64,000 bases of DNA from Amycolatopsis aidingensis (GTDB lineage: Bacteria > Actinomycetota > Actinomycetes > Mycobacteriales > Pseudonocardiaceae), in assembly GCF_018885265.1 (NCBI RefSeq), contig NZ_CP076538.1:2082001-2146000 (forward strand), written 5' to 3'. A program made the position numbers and the translations under genes. Below the pieces are notes generated by a model. It was not told the origin of the DNA and did no database searches. It was given only the letters and a program-made list of their open reading frames with translations. This document shows positions 26,381-36,050 of this stretch, in pieces; position 1 is the stretch's first letter, and each line of letters begins with the position of its first letter.

Positions 26381-28548
26381 GTGGCGTTGGCGGACGCGCA
26401 GACGCGAGACGAGGAGCGGGAGCGCCGGTACCTTGCTGAGACGGTGCAGCTGCTGCGCACGGAGCTGGAGCGGCTTACCGGGGATATCGATGAGTCCGCG
26501 CGCACCATCGAGGAGCGGAAGAAGCACCTGTGGGACAACCTGCGGGACATGGACTTCGCGGAGAAGGCCAACTTCCGTGGCGAGGTGGACATGTCGGTGC
26601 GTTTGGCCGAGCACGCGGTGCTGCGGCGCAAGCGGATCGAGCGGTTGCTGGAGTCGCCCTACTTCGGGCGGGTCGACTTCCACACCCGGGGTGAGGTGCA
26701 GGCCAGGCCCTACTACATCGGTGTGCACAACTTCTCGGACCCCGAGACGCAGGAGATCGTGATCCACGACTGGCGTGCGCCGGTGTCCAGCCTCTACTAC
26801 GACTTCGAGTCGGGCGAGGCGTTCTTCGAGACCCCGGCTGGCACGGCCCATGGGGAGATCACCGGCAAGCGCCAGTACAAGATCCGGGGTGGGCGCCTGG
26901 AGTACATGTTCGACAGCACGCTCAACATCGGCGACGAGGTGCTGCAGCGGGAGCTGGGGCAGTCCGCCGACGACCGGATGAAGAACATCGTCGCGACCAT
27001 CCAGCGCGAGCAGAACGCGGTGATTCGCAACGAGGCGGCACGGGTGCTGATCCTGCAGGGCGTGGCGGGCTCGGGGAAGACGTCGATCGCCTTGCACCGG
27101 GTGGCGTTCCTGCTGTACCGCTTCAAGGACACCCTCTCCTCCGACAACGTCATGATCCTCTCCCGAACAAGGTGTTCGGGGACTACATCGCCGATGTGCT
27201 TCCCGAGCTGGGTGAGGAGCAGGTCGCGGAGATTGACTTCGACACGATCGCAGGCAGGTTCCTGGCGAAGGTCACCGGCTACGAGACGTTCAGCGAGCAG
27301 GTGGTCACGCTGCTCGACCAGGTCGATGACGCGGCGGCCGCACGCATGCGCTACAAGGCCACGCCCGAGTTCGTCACCCGCCTCGAGGACTGGATCGCCT
27401 CCCGCCCGCACGAGGAGTTCACACCAGGAGACATCGAGCGCAAGCACAAGCGGCTCTCCGCGGACTGGGTGGCGGACCTGTTCCACGAGTCGCCGACCCT
27501 TCCGGTCTTCACCCGGCTCGAGCGCGTCGCCAATGCCGCCGTGCACAAGCTCAAACACGAGGTGCTGGACAAGGGTGGCAAGTGGGCAGCTGCCGACACC
27601 GCCAGCATCCGCAAGCAGGTCCGCGCCATGTTCCCCCACAAGGACGCGTTCGCCATCTACCGGGCGTTCTACACCGCCGATCCGGCCCGGCGCGGCCTGT
27701 TCCAGCCACTCGGGCGGAAGAAGATCGAGTACGCCGACGTGTTTCCGCTGATCTACACCATGATCAGGACATCCCGACAGGAGAGCTACAGCCATATCCG
27801 GCACCTGCTGGTCGACGAGATGCAGGACTACACGCCCATCCAGTACGCGGTGCTGCGCGAGCTCTTCTCCTGCCAGATGACGATCCTCGGCGACGCCAAC
27901 CAGTCGGTGAACCCGTTCAGCTCCTCCTCCCTGGCCACCATCCGCAGCATCTTCCCGGAGGCCGACTGCCTGGAGCTGTGCAAGAGCTACCGCTCCACCA
28001 GCGAGATCACCGAGTTCGCCCAGAACATCTCGCGCAACGACAAGCTCGTCCCGATCGAGCGCCACGGGCCGCCACCTCAGGTCATCGCCTGCACCGACCG
28101 GCGGGACGAGCAGGCACAGATCCGGACCCTCATCAAGCGGCACCAGAACAGCGACCACCGCTCGCTCGGCATCATCTGCAAAACCCTCGACCAGGCGACA
28201 ACACTGGCCAAGGTCCTGTCCGAGGCCGGTGTCGAACTGACCTTCCTCGACTACGACAGCACCACGTTCGCCGGCGGCATCATCATCACCTCGGCACACA
28301 TCGCCAAGGGACTGGAGTTCGACACCGTGATCGTCCCGCACGTGGACGAGGACAACTACGCCACCGACATGGACAAGTCCATGCTCTACATCGCCTGCAC
28401 CAGAGCCATGCACCAGCTCCACCTGACCCACGACGGACCGCTCACCCGCCTCCTGGCGTTCGCGCAGGCCACGCAGAGCCTGGTCGGCGTCGACGACGCC
28501 GACCAGGCGGAGACCCGCGACCACGCGACGGACGCCCGAGTGGGCTGA
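26381..28548 (+). pseudogene. helD: HelD-type RNA polymerase-recycling ATPase, one-base frameshift
   Basis: A UvrD-like superfamily 1 ATPase of the HelD group, which removes stalled or drug-blocked RNA polymerase from DNA. The N-terminal coiled coil (residues 5-60) is followed by HDWRAPVSSLYYDFE, KRQYKIRGGRLEYMFDS and Walker A QGVAGSGKTSIALHR. At C-run 27162-27164 one C seems missing (expected SPNKVFGDY, read RTRCSG). The second part, from 27172, has VDEMQDYTPIQY, LGDANQSVNP and the C-terminal AHIAKGLEFDTVIVPH and YIACTRAMH. Repaired length is about 722 aa. The 1-nt loss could be a sequencing error. Confidence 0.88.
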
Positions 28549-28595
28549 CGGGCTGTGGCTGTGCTGACACCAAGGAACAGCGGAGGCTCGCAGGT

Positions 28596-29426
28596 CTAGG
28601 GCAGTGTCATGTTGTTGAGGACCGGGATGAGTTGCTGTTCTTCGTAGTCGAGGTGGGCTTCGACCTCGGTGGTGAGCCGTTCGACCTCGGCGAGCACGGT
28701 GACGGGGTCGGTGGCGGAGACGGCGTCCTGCAGCTGCTCGAGCAGGGCCGCGATCTGGCGATGTTCCTGGCGGAGGCGGGCCAAGGTGGGGGCAAGCTCG
28801 GGGTGCTGCTCGTCGAGCGCCGGGTACATCTGGTCGTCTTCGCTGGTGTGATGGTGTTGCAGGCCCTGACACAGGGTGAGGCAGTTGATCCGGAGCTGCG
28901 CGCCCAGTCTCGGCCCAGAGGCGGCGACCTCCTTGCGGATGAGGGCGAGCTCGTGCCGGAAAGCGCCGTGGATCTGCTGGAGGAAGTCGCCTTCCCGGTC
29001 GGCGTTGGCGGCGCCACCGAACGGGCGCAGCGCGACAACAGGGATCACGCGATCGGCGGCGGCCTGGCGGTCGGCCCAGACGGGGTCGGCTTCCGCGGCG
29101 CGGGTGACCAGGCAGTCCTGCTCTTCGTCGGGCACGGTCTCGGCTTCGGCGTCAAAGGTGAACACCCCGGTCTCGACGGTGACCTGGGGGTGCGTGCTGA
29201 GGTCCTGGTACCAGGCGGGCCGGTTGCCGGTGTCGTCGGCGGCAAGGATCAGCATGCGCCTGCCGCCGTCGGGTTGTTGGTCGTGCAGGAACTCGACGGG
29301 AGTGGTGCGGGGTGTGCCGGACGCGGCGGTGGTGGTCAGTAGGACGATGCGGCGTTCGCCGAGCGGGCCGCCGAGTCGTCCGTGGTTGGCGCGGAACTCG
29401 TCGATGGTCTGGTTGTCGTTGGGCAT
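28596..29426 (-). CDS. Nitroreductase-like (DDN/F420) and hemerythrin fusion
   Basis: 276 aa in two domains. Residues 1-130 match the deazaflavin-dependent nitroreductase/split-barrel family (FRANHGRLGGPLGERRIVLL, PVVALRPFGG). Residues 150-276 are a hemerythrin HHE domain with His/Glu iron ligands (HGAFRHELALIRKE, HHHTSEDDQMYPAL, EHRQIAALL, HLDYEEQQLIPVL). Together they suggest F420- or flavin-dependent chemistry coupled to diiron redox sensing. It is convergent with helD (48 bp between stops). ATG 29426. Confidence 0.85.
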   Translation of the reverse strand: MPNDNQTIDEFRANHGRLGGPLGERRIVLLTTTAASGTPRTTPVEFLHDQQPDGGRRMLILAADDTGNRPAWYQDLSTHPQVTVETGVFTFDAEAETVPDEEQDCLVTRAAEADPVWADRQAAADRVIPVVALRPFGGAANADREGDFLQQIHGAFRHELALIRKEVAASGPRLGAQLRINCLTLCQGLQHHHTSEDDQMYPALDEQHPELAPTLARLRQEHRQIAALLEQLQDAVSATDPVTVLAEVERLTTEVEAHLDYEEQQLIPVLNNMTLP

Positions 29427-30031
29427 ACGCTGCTGTGTGCTCCTGGGTCGGGGTGTGGTCGCGGCTGTGCGCGAGAAGAATGATGATCGGCAAAGAAGGA
29501 CGCGGCCTCATCGGCTCAGCGGCGTGCCGCCGCATGCGAGAAGTGGCGCGAGAGAGACCGTGCGGGTGGTCGCGGCCGGAGCGGGGGCGGGCCGCGGGCC
29601 CGCCCTGTGTTCACGCTCTGGCCGGGTACCTTCCTCGCTGTTGGCTCTGGGCCGACCCGGCAGTCACGCGGGCACGATAACACGAACTATGTCCCACCGG
29701 GAGCTACCGGAGCCGAGTTCGAGGCGAAGCCGTGATCCCGCCCTCATTTGATCACGGGGGCTGCGCCGATGGGTTGTCTCTCGTCTAACGTGAGGGAAGA
29801 GTTTGCCGACGACCGCGACGAGTACGTCGCGGCTCCGCCGGGGTCACCGACGCCCCCGACTCCGAATGACGAGCCGAGGAGCGCCGCGTGTCTGCCGAGC
29901 AGGTGTTGTGACCCACCCGAGCTAGTCGTCGTGCCGCGACAAGATTCCCACCCGGGCGGCGACGAGCCCTTCTTCCCGTAGTCCACGTACCGGCGGTAGC
30001 CGGTGCGAGTGTCCTTTCGCGCCGTGGAACG
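29427..30031. other. Gap between hemerythrin fusion and SulP
   Basis: 605 bp with no convincing gene. It holds O17 near its middle. A frame at 29748-29981 is open, but its product (MITGAAPMGCLSSN, then Pro-rich) shows no family features. The left 200 bp probably contain the promoter of the hemerythrin fusion gene. Confidence 0.5.
29777..29802. promoter_or_regulatory. MerR-box O17 (degenerate, outermost)
   Basis: Central TAACGTGAGGG is intact; the outer arms are poor (TCTCTCGT and AAGAGT). It could act on the SulP gene 230 bp downstream, but no start codon lies at the usual distance. Confidence 0.45.
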
Positions 30032-31561
30032 GTGCCCCGAACACGTCTGGTTGTCCTCGTGCCTTCTTTCCCGTCCCTGTCGCCTGCTCGCCTGCGCACC
30101 CCGCGCCCGGCCTGGCTGTCGCCCAGGGTCGCCCGTACCGAGATCCTCGCCGGTCTGGTGGTCGCGCTGGCGCTGATCCCGGAAGCGATCTCGTTCTCCA
30201 TCATCGCCGGAGTGGACCCGAGTGTCGGCCTGTTCGCCTCGTTCACCATGGCGGTGGTGATCTCGGTGGTCGGCGGCCGGGCCGCGATGATCTCCGCGTC
30301 CACCGGGGCCATCGCGCTCGTGGTCGCCCCGCTCGCCCGCGAGTACGGCCTCGGTCACCTGATCGCGGCGGTCGTCCTCGGTGGGTTGTTCCAGATCCTG
30401 CTCGGCTCGCTCGGGGTGGCGCGGCTGATGCGCTTCATCCCGCGCAGCGTGATGGTCGGCTTCGTCAACGCGCTGGCCATCCTCATCTTCATGGCGCAGG
30501 TGCCCGAGCTGGTCGACGTGCCATGGGCGGTCTACCCGCTGTTCGCGGGTGGTCTCGTGTTGATGATGCTGTTTCCCAGGATCACCAAGGCGGTACCGGC
30601 ACCCCTGGTGTCCATTGTGGCCCTGACGGGGTTGACCGTCGCCGCCGGGATCGCGGTGCCGACAGTGGGGGACAAGGGCGCGCTGCCGTCGTCGCTGCCC
30701 ACGCCGGGTGTTCCGGACGTATCGTTCACTGTGGACACACTGGCGCTCATCGCACCGTACGCGCTGGCGTTCGCGCTGGTGGGCCTGATGGAGTCGCTGA
30801 TGACGGCCAAGCTGGTGGACGACATCACCGACACCCACTCGAACAAGACCCGCGAGGCGATCGGGCAGGGCGTCGCCAACGTGGTCACCGGGTTCTTCGG
30901 TGGCATGGGCGGCTGCGCGATGATCGGCCAGACCATGATCAACGTCAAGACGGCGGGCGCGCGGACCCGGCTGTCCACCTTCCTGGCCGGGGTGTTCCTC
31001 CTGGTGCTGTGCCTCGCACTCGGTCCGGTGGTCTCGGATATCCCGATGGCCGCGCTGGTGGCGGTGATGGTGCTGGTCGCGTTCGCCACCTTCGACTGGC
31101 ACAGCGTCGCGCCCGGCACGCTGAAGCGGATGCCGGCCGGTGAGATCACCGTGATGGTCGTGACAGTGGCCGTGGTCGTGGTGACCCACAACCTCGCGGT
31201 CGGCGTGGTCGCCGGGTCGATCACCGCGATGGTGCTGTTCGCCCGCAGGGTGGCGCACCTGGTCGAGGTCACCGCGGCCATCGACCCCGAAGGCAGGCAG
31301 GTCGTGTACGCGGTGACCGGCGAGTTGTTCTTCGCCTCCAGCAACGACCTCGTATACCAGTTCGACTACACCGGCGACCCGGACAGTGTGGTCATCGACC
31401 TCACCGACGCCCACATCTGGGACGCGTCCACCGTCGCCGCGCTGGACGCGATCACCACGAAATACCAGTCCCGCGGCAAGACCGTGGAGATCGTGGGTCT
31501 CAACAAGCGCAGCGCCACCATGCACCGCAGGCTCTCCGGCGAACTCGCCGGCAGCCACTAG
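30032..31561 (+). CDS. SulP-family anion transporter with STAS domain
   Basis: A 509-aa inner-membrane transporter of the SLC26/SulP family (sulfate, bicarbonate or similar anions). The family opening ILAGLVVALALIPEAISFSI is near residue 45. A 10-14 helix core extends to about 400, including NVVTGFFGGMGGCAMIGQ. The C-terminal STAS domain (VVIDLTDAHIWDASTVAALD) is at about 445-500. GTG 30032 is the track-long start; GTG 30059 is also possible. It is convergent with the next gene, overlapping it by 4 nt. Confidence 0.9.
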   Translation: MPRTRLVVLVPSFPSLSPARLRTPRPAWLSPRVARTEILAGLVVALALIPEAISFSIIAGVDPSVGLFASFTMAVVISVVGGRAAMISASTGAIALVVAPLAREYGLGHLIAAVVLGGLFQILLGSLGVARLMRFIPRSVMVGFVNALAILIFMAQVPELVDVPWAVYPLFAGGLVLMMLFPRITKAVPAPLVSIVALTGLTVAAGIAVPTVGDKGALPSSLPTPGVPDVSFTVDTLALIAPYALAFALVGLMESLMTAKLVDDITDTHSNKTREAIGQGVANVVTGFFGGMGGCAMIGQTMINVKTAGARTRLSTFLAGVFLLVLCLALGPVVSDIPMAALVAVMVLVAFATFDWHSVAPGTLKRMPAGEITVMVVTVAVVVVTHNLAVGVVAGSITAMVLFARRVAHLVEVTAAIDPEGRQVVYAVTGELFFASSNDLVYQFDYTGDPDSVVIDLTDAHIWDASTVAALDAITTKYQSRGKTVEIVGLNKRSATMHRRLSGELAGSH

Positions 31562-32172
31562 AACTCGGAAGCGTCCAGGGCGTGCGCGAGGTGGTAGCGC
31601 TTGCCGCGCAGGGAACGCACGCCGGGGAAGCTGGTGAACAGCTCGTGCAACTCATCGTGCGCACCGCTGGCGGCGGCCTCGTGGTGGGCTTGCTCCGAGG
31701 TCCACTCGGTGTAGTTGAGCAGGCGGGTGCCGTCGGTGCTGAGGTGGAAGTGCGCGGAGATCGCCCCGGGATGGCCCTCGCCCTCGGGCAGCGCGGCCAG
31801 CAACGCGTCGACGAACCGGCGTTGCTGCTCGGGCCCTTCGGTGGCGAACAGTGCGGTCACCAGGCAGCCCGGTATCCGGGTGTCGTCCGGCGTGGTGATG
31901 CTGTGGTGCAGCCGGTAGACCAGCGGCTGTTCCCGGGCGCCGGGCAGGGCGGTGGATGGCTGTTCGACGGCACTTTGTGCGTAGGTCAGGACCCCGGTGC
32001 CGTCGGTACTGATAAAGCACGCGGCGGACAGGACGCCACCGGGCCAGTCGCCCGCCCAGGCGGCGCGGAAGGCGGCGGCCTCGGCCCGCTGCCTTGACGT
32101 GTCCACATCGTACTGAGCGATCAGGACGGTCGCGACGTCGGCTCGATCGACAACGGGAAACCGTGCTGCCAC
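31558..32172 (-). CDS. Tandem antibiotic-biosynthesis-monooxygenase (ABM) domain protein
   Basis: A 204-aa protein made of two ferredoxin-like ABM domains. Each shows the family pattern of a strand, an amphipathic helix and a ST-DG strand (SAACFISTDGTGVLTYAQ, then AHFHLSTDGTRLLNYTEW). Such proteins often act as small cofactor-free oxygenases or stabilising partners in polyketide tailoring. GTG 32172 is preceded by GGAGA. It lies 37 bp downstream of the MFS gene and probably shares its transcript. Confidence 0.82.
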   Translation of the reverse strand: MAARFPVVDRADVATVLIAQYDVDTSRQRAEAAAFRAAWAGDWPGGVLSAACFISTDGTGVLTYAQSAVEQPSTALPGAREQPLVYRLHHSITTPDDTRIPGCLVTALFATEGPEQQRRFVDALLAALPEGEGHPGAISAHFHLSTDGTRLLNYTEWTSEQAHHEAAASGAHDELHELFTSFPGVRSLRGKRYHLAHALDASEF

Positions 32173-32209
32173 AGAGTCTCTCCTCACATCCGGTCGGTGT
32201 CAGCTCATC

Positions 32210-33610
32210 TCAACCCGATGGGTCGGAACCGTCAACGGAATAATTCGGTGCGGCGAGCAGCGCGACCAGCCCCGCGCCGGCGAGCACGCCCAGGGCGATG
32301 ATGCCTGCCTGGAACCCGGTCTGCCCGCCTCCGGTGATGGTCCAGGCCAGTGCGGTCACCGCGGGGCCGATGGTGCTGCCCAGGGTGCGTGCGACGTTGG
32401 TGACACCGCTGGCGGTCCCGGTCCGCTCGCCGGGGGTGGCGGCGAGGATCAGGGTCATGGTGGGGGAGTTCGCGAGCGCGCCGCCGACGCCGATCACCGC
32501 CATCCGCCAGGACAGCCCGACCACCCCGGTGTCGGCCGCCATCCCGAGCAGGAGGAGCACCCCGACCAGGGTCACGACGGCGCCCACGGCAGCCACCGGC
32601 CGCGGCCCGTAGTGGTCCGCGAGCACCCCGGCCACCGGCGCGACCACCGACGCGGTGGCGACGAACACCAGCATCGCCACCCCCAGCAGCTCCGGGCCCT
32701 GCCCCAGCACGTCGGAGATGAAGAACGGCAGCGAGAAACCGAGCAGCCCGGTCATCGAGGCCATCGCCAGCAAGGTCAGCACCGGCAGGCCGAATCCCCG
32801 CCGCCGCAGCAGCCCGGTCACCGGCCGCGAGCCCGGCAGCCGGGACCACCACGCGGCCGCGGCGACGGCGACCGTCAGCAGCGCCACCCCGACCGGCCAC
32901 CGCCCAGCCAGTTCCTCCACGCCCAGCAGGCCGGCGGCGATGGCCACGCCCACCAGCAGCACGTCCCACAGCATCGAGCGATCCGGACGGGCTGGCCCAC
33001 GGCCACCGGCGCGGGAGCTCGCCGGGATCGTGCGGTATCCCAGCCAGAGCACGACCAGCAGCAGGGGCACCTTCACCAGGAACACCGCACGCCACCCGAA
33101 CGCACCCGCCACCAGCCCGCCCAGCGGGGCCACGGCCATACTGCCCACCAGCATCACGGTGGCGATCACACTCAACGCCCGCCCCCGCTCGCCCTCCCGG
33201 ACCGTGACCGTCACCAACGGCAGATAGGCCGCCAAGTACAGGGCCGAGGCACACCCCTGCAGCACCCGACCCACCAGCACGAGCCACAACCACGGCGCCG
33301 CCGCGGCGAGCACACTAGTCACCCCGACCGCCACCAGGGATACGCCGAACACCCACCGCGGCTCGGCCGAGTCCACCCACCGGCCCACCGGGATCGCCAG
33401 CGCCGCCAGCGGCAGCGAGTACGCCAGCAACACCCACGTCGCCGTGCCCGCACCCACCCCGAACTCGGCGCCGACCAGGGGCAAGGCAAACCCGGCCATA
33501 CTCAGCTCGCTGCTTACGACCAGCGTGGCGATCGCCAGCGTGGCCACCGCCGCCCACCGGGTCGGCTGCCCCGTCGCCAGTGGGATCCCTGCCCCTGGTT
33601 CCGCCACCAT
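32210..33610 (-). CDS. MFS drug transporter (14-helix type)
   Basis: A 466-aa multidrug-type transporter. The first helix starts after residue 20 (WAAVATLAIATLVVSSELSM), the motif A-like region is GRWVDSAEPRWVFG near residue 80, motif C-like VMLVGSMAVAPLGG near 160, and GVLADHYGPRPVAAVG in the second half. It is divergent from the TetR gene at 33666, which probably controls it. ATG 33610 was chosen. Confidence 0.88.
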   Translation of the reverse strand: MVAEPGAGIPLATGQPTRWAAVATLAIATLVVSSELSMAGFALPLVGAEFGVGAGTATWVLLAYSLPLAALAIPVGRWVDSAEPRWVFGVSLVAVGVTSVLAAAAPWLWLVLVGRVLQGCASALYLAAYLPLVTVTVREGERGRALSVIATVMLVGSMAVAPLGGLVAGAFGWRAVFLVKVPLLLVVLWLGYRTIPASSRAGGRGPARPDRSMLWDVLLVGVAIAAGLLGVEELAGRWPVGVALLTVAVAAAAWWSRLPGSRPVTGLLRRRGFGLPVLTLLAMASMTGLLGFSLPFFISDVLGQGPELLGVAMLVFVATASVVAPVAGVLADHYGPRPVAAVGAVVTLVGVLLLLGMAADTGVVGLSWRMAVIGVGGALANSPTMTLILAATPGERTGTASGVTNVARTLGSTIGPAVTALAWTITGGGQTGFQAGIIALGVLAGAGLVALLAAPNYSVDGSDPSG

Positions 33611-33620
33611 GCCGACAAAG

Positions 33621-33658
33621 TACAATCAAAATGGTAGTTTTGTAAAATCGCGATTGTA
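33621..33658. promoter_or_regulatory. TetR operator candidate (TACAATC/GATTGTA)
   Basis: TACAATC at 33621-33627 and GATTGTA at 33652-33658 form an inverted repeat around an AT-rich centre (AAAATGGTAGTTTTGTAAAA). It lies in the 55-bp gap between divergent MFS and TetR genes. Confidence 0.65.
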
Positions 33659-33665
33659 GTTAGGT

Positions 33666-34331
33666 GTGGAGATGGATCGGCAGAGCGGCGGACGGCCCCG
33701 CGGGCGGGTGGACAAGCGCGACGCCATCACCCGCGCCGCGCGCACCGTGTTCAGCCGGGAGGGCTACGCCCGGGCCGGTGTCGAGGCGATCGCGGCCGAG
33801 GCCGGGGTGTCCACCCGCACCGTCTACAACCACTTCGAGGGCAAGCAGCAGCTGTTCACAGCGCTCATCGAACACAGCGCAGGCCAGGTGGCGACGGCCC
33901 TCACCACGATCATCGACCGGCACCTCGGCACCGAGTCCGGCACCGACCTGGACGCCGCCCTCATCGCGCTCGCCCAGGACTGGATCTCCCCGGACGGCGA
34001 GTTCGCCGACCACTTCGCAATGGTCCGCCACCTCACCGCGGAAGCCACGACCCTGCCCCCCGAGATCCTCGCCGCCTGGCACCAGGCCGGCCCGCAGCGC
34101 GCCCAGCAGGCACTGGCCCGGAACTTCCAGCACCTGGCCGACCGGGGACAGTTCGACATCACCGACGCCGACCTGGCCGCAAGCCACTACATCTGGACCG
34201 TCCTCGGCGAGATCACCAGCCACCCGCAGACCGGCGCCCCACCACTGACCGAGGACCGCAAAACCCAACTCATCACCGCAGGCGTCCACGCCTTCCTGAA
34301 CGGCTACCGGCCACGGCCCACCCGGCCATAA
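33666..34331 (+). CDS. TetR-family regulator of the MFS pump
   Basis: A 221-aa TetR protein. The helix-turn-helix is at residues 18-60 (ITRAARTVFSREGYARAGVE, then VSTRTVYNHFEGK), followed by a TetR_C-type ligand domain. It is divergent from the MFS gene with an inverted repeat between, the typical layout for drug-induced derepression. GTG 33666 is taken; ATG 33672 is an alternative. Confidence 0.88.
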   Translation: MEMDRQSGGRPRGRVDKRDAITRAARTVFSREGYARAGVEAIAAEAGVSTRTVYNHFEGKQQLFTALIEHSAGQVATALTTIIDRHLGTESGTDLDAALIALAQDWISPDGEFADHFAMVRHLTAEATTLPPEILAAWHQAGPQRAQQALARNFQHLADRGQFDITDADLAASHYIWTVLGEITSHPQTGAPPLTEDRKTQLITAGVHAFLNGYRPRPTRP

Positions 34332-34332
34332 G

Positions 34333-34340
34333 CGTCACCC
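34333..34340 (+). repeat. Direct repeat CGTCACCC, left flank of ISL3 element
   Basis: The 8-bp CGTCACCC repeats at 36005-36012, one base from the right terminus of the element. ISL3 elements make 8-bp target duplications, so this is a likely duplication. Confidence 0.65.
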
Positions 34341-34611
34341 GGGGTCTGTCCGGGTAACGGCTCTGGCTCACTTCCGGTGGTGACGTTGGGTGGTCCTAGC
34401 CAAGGAGGATGCGGTGACGTAGCAGCGTGAAGGCTGCGCGTCCGTACATCTGTCGCTTGATCATCTTCGTTTTGGTGTTCACCCCTTCCGTGCGTCCATT
34501 GTGGAACGGATAGGTGAGGGCGGCATCGACGGCGTGGCGGTCGAGTTCGAGCCCGCGAGTGAATGCGTGCAGGTGGGGCAGGTCCTCGGCTCGGGCCTGG
34601 TGGATCCAGCT
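34341..34611 (+). repeat. Left 271-bp arm of the inverted repeat
   Basis: Inverted match to 35733-36003, ending inside at GGATCCAGCT. The arms differ only near the tip (CCGGGT here against AACGGAA on the other arm). It encodes the last 72 codons of the transposase. Confidence 0.88.
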
Positions 34612-35781
34612 GGTGAGGCGCTCATCGTTGCCGGCTGTCGGGGTGAGCAGGGCGGCGAAGTCGCCGACGAGACCGGCTAGCGCCGTCATCTCGGGGCAGG
34701 CGGTGACCGCGGCGTCGAGCCGTTCCCGTTGGTGGTCCTTGAGCCGGTCTGGGCGGGTGAGCAGGTAACGAGCCAGGCGCCGTGGAGATATCGCCGGCCG
34801 GTCGGACTCGACGCGGCCTTGGGTGATGTAGCGGTAGAGCAGGTTGAGACTGCCGCTGTAGCCGAGCTGCTTGATCTCGGCGAACAGGTGCTGCACCGGC
34901 ACGGCAGGATCGGCTTCACGGCGGCGTCGCAGGTGCTCCCGGTAGGGGTCGACCAACGTGGGGCGGTACTTCGGCGCCCGGACCAGCCGCTCGGGTTCGC
35001 TGATCCGGGCGTAGCGTTTGACCGTGTTCAGCGCCAGATTCAGCCTGCGGGCGCATTCGAGCAGGCCCACGCCAGCATCGAGCAGCTCATGAACCTGTTG
35101 CCAGCGCTCGCGCGTGGTCTGGGCTTGGATTCCCTCTCGCGGCGGTGGTCCGGTCTTGCCCCAGCAGCTGCTGTGCGCGGCGACTTCTCTGATGACGGCT
35201 TCGGCGAGGTTGTGCCAGATATGCCACCGGTCGCCGACCTGGATCGCGTCGGGAAGCCCGCGGCGGATGGCCTCGGCGTAGGCACCTGAACCGTCCCGGC
35301 AGACCACCTCGACGCCGGGGTGCTCGCGCAGCCAGTCCTTGAGCGTCTCGGCCGTCCGGTCGGCCAGCACATCCACGCGCTCCCCGGTTTCCGCGTTGAT
35401 GATCACCGTGGCATAGCGCTGCCTCTTACGCAGTGCAAAATCATCCACGCCGATCACCCGCGGCGTCGCCGAAGCCGGTAACGGCAGTCTCAGCAGCGCC
35501 CGCAGCGCGGTCTGCCGCGACAGCGCGACTCCGAGCCCGGCGAGCACGCGGGTGCCGGCACGCCCTGCCAGCTCACGCACGACGCCGCCCACCCGCGTTG
35601 CCAGCCGCACGGTGCGCCGCTGGTAGCGCTCGATCAGGCCGGCACGCTGTTCACGGAAGGTCTGCCTTGGACACTCGAGACTGGGACAGCGCATCCGCCG
35701 CGCCCGGAGTCGTATCAGCACACGTCGCCCGTAGCTGGATCCACCAGGCCCGAGCCGAGGACCTGCCCCACCTGCACGCAT
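34396..35781 (-). CDS. ISL3-family transposase, chimeric N-terminus
   Basis: 461 aa. From GRRVLIRLRARRMRCPSLEC onward this is an ISL3 transposase with the DDE core: VIGVDDFALRKRQRYATVI near residue 110, VVCRDGSGAYAEAI near 160, and the closing FHNGRTEGVNTKTKMIKRQM with the catalytic Glu. The usual N-terminal zinc-finger half (first two Cys) is absent; the first ~16 residues are translated from the inverted arm. The protein is probably inactive or altered in end recognition. Confidence 0.85.
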   Translation of the reverse strand: MRAGGAGPRLGPGGSSYGRRVLIRLRARRMRCPSLECPRQTFREQRAGLIERYQRRTVRLATRVGGVVRELAGRAGTRVLAGLGVALSRQTALRALLRLPLPASATPRVIGVDDFALRKRQRYATVIINAETGERVDVLADRTAETLKDWLREHPGVEVVCRDGSGAYAEAIRRGLPDAIQVGDRWHIWHNLAEAVIREVAAHSSCWGKTGPPPREGIQAQTTRERWQQVHELLDAGVGLLECARRLNLALNTVKRYARISEPERLVRAPKYRPTLVDPYREHLRRRREADPAVPVQHLFAEIKQLGYSGSLNLLYRYITQGRVESDRPAISPRRLARYLLTRPDRLKDHQRERLDAAVTACPEMTALAGLVGDFAALLTPTAGNDERLTSWIHQARAEDLPHLHAFTRGLELDRHAVDAALTYPFHNGRTEGVNTKTKMIKRQMYGRAAFTLLRHRILLG

Positions 35782-35948
35782 TCACTCGCGGGCTCGAACT
35801 CGACCGCCACGCCGTCGATGCCGCCCTCACCTATCCGTTCCACAATGGACGCACGGAAGGGGTGAACACCAAAACGAAGATGATCAAGCGACAGATGTAC
35901 GGACGCGCAGCCTTCACGCTGCTACGTCACCGCATCCTCCTTGGCTAG
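35733..35948 (+). pseudogene. Duplicated C-terminal fragment of the ISL3 transposase
   Basis: 72 codons, from SWIHQARAEDLPHLHAF to LLRHRILLG, identical in reading to the transposase C-terminus but on the opposite strand. It starts at the right-arm junction and has no own start. Confidence 0.88.
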
Positions 35949-36003
35949 GACCACCCAACGTCACCACCGGAAGTGAGCCAGAGCCGTTTCCGTTACAGAC
36001 CCC
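35733..36003 (-). repeat. Right 271-bp arm of the inverted repeat
   Basis: Inverted copy of 34341-34611. Its inner junction is at AGCTGGATCC (35733), where the transposase sequence breaks. Confidence 0.88.
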
Positions 36004-36050
36004 CCGTCACCCATACGCGGGCGCTCGGTGGTTTTCGGTTGCGTACGGCC

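Larger units (their letters stand above)
34341..36003 (-). mobile_element. ISL3-family element with palindromic ends
   Basis: An ISL3-type transposase gene flanked by 271-bp inverted arms (34341-34611 and 35733-36003), both starting GGGGTCTGT. Each arm carries the transposase 3' end and the terminal repeat. The normal 5' end of the element and the first part of the transposase are replaced by the inverted copy. An 8-bp CGTCACCC repeat flanks it. Confidence 0.8.

Noticed and set aside
26797..28872. 691-codon minus-strand frame opposite helD
   Set aside because: Antisense shadow; HelD motifs are continuous on the plus strand apart from one base.
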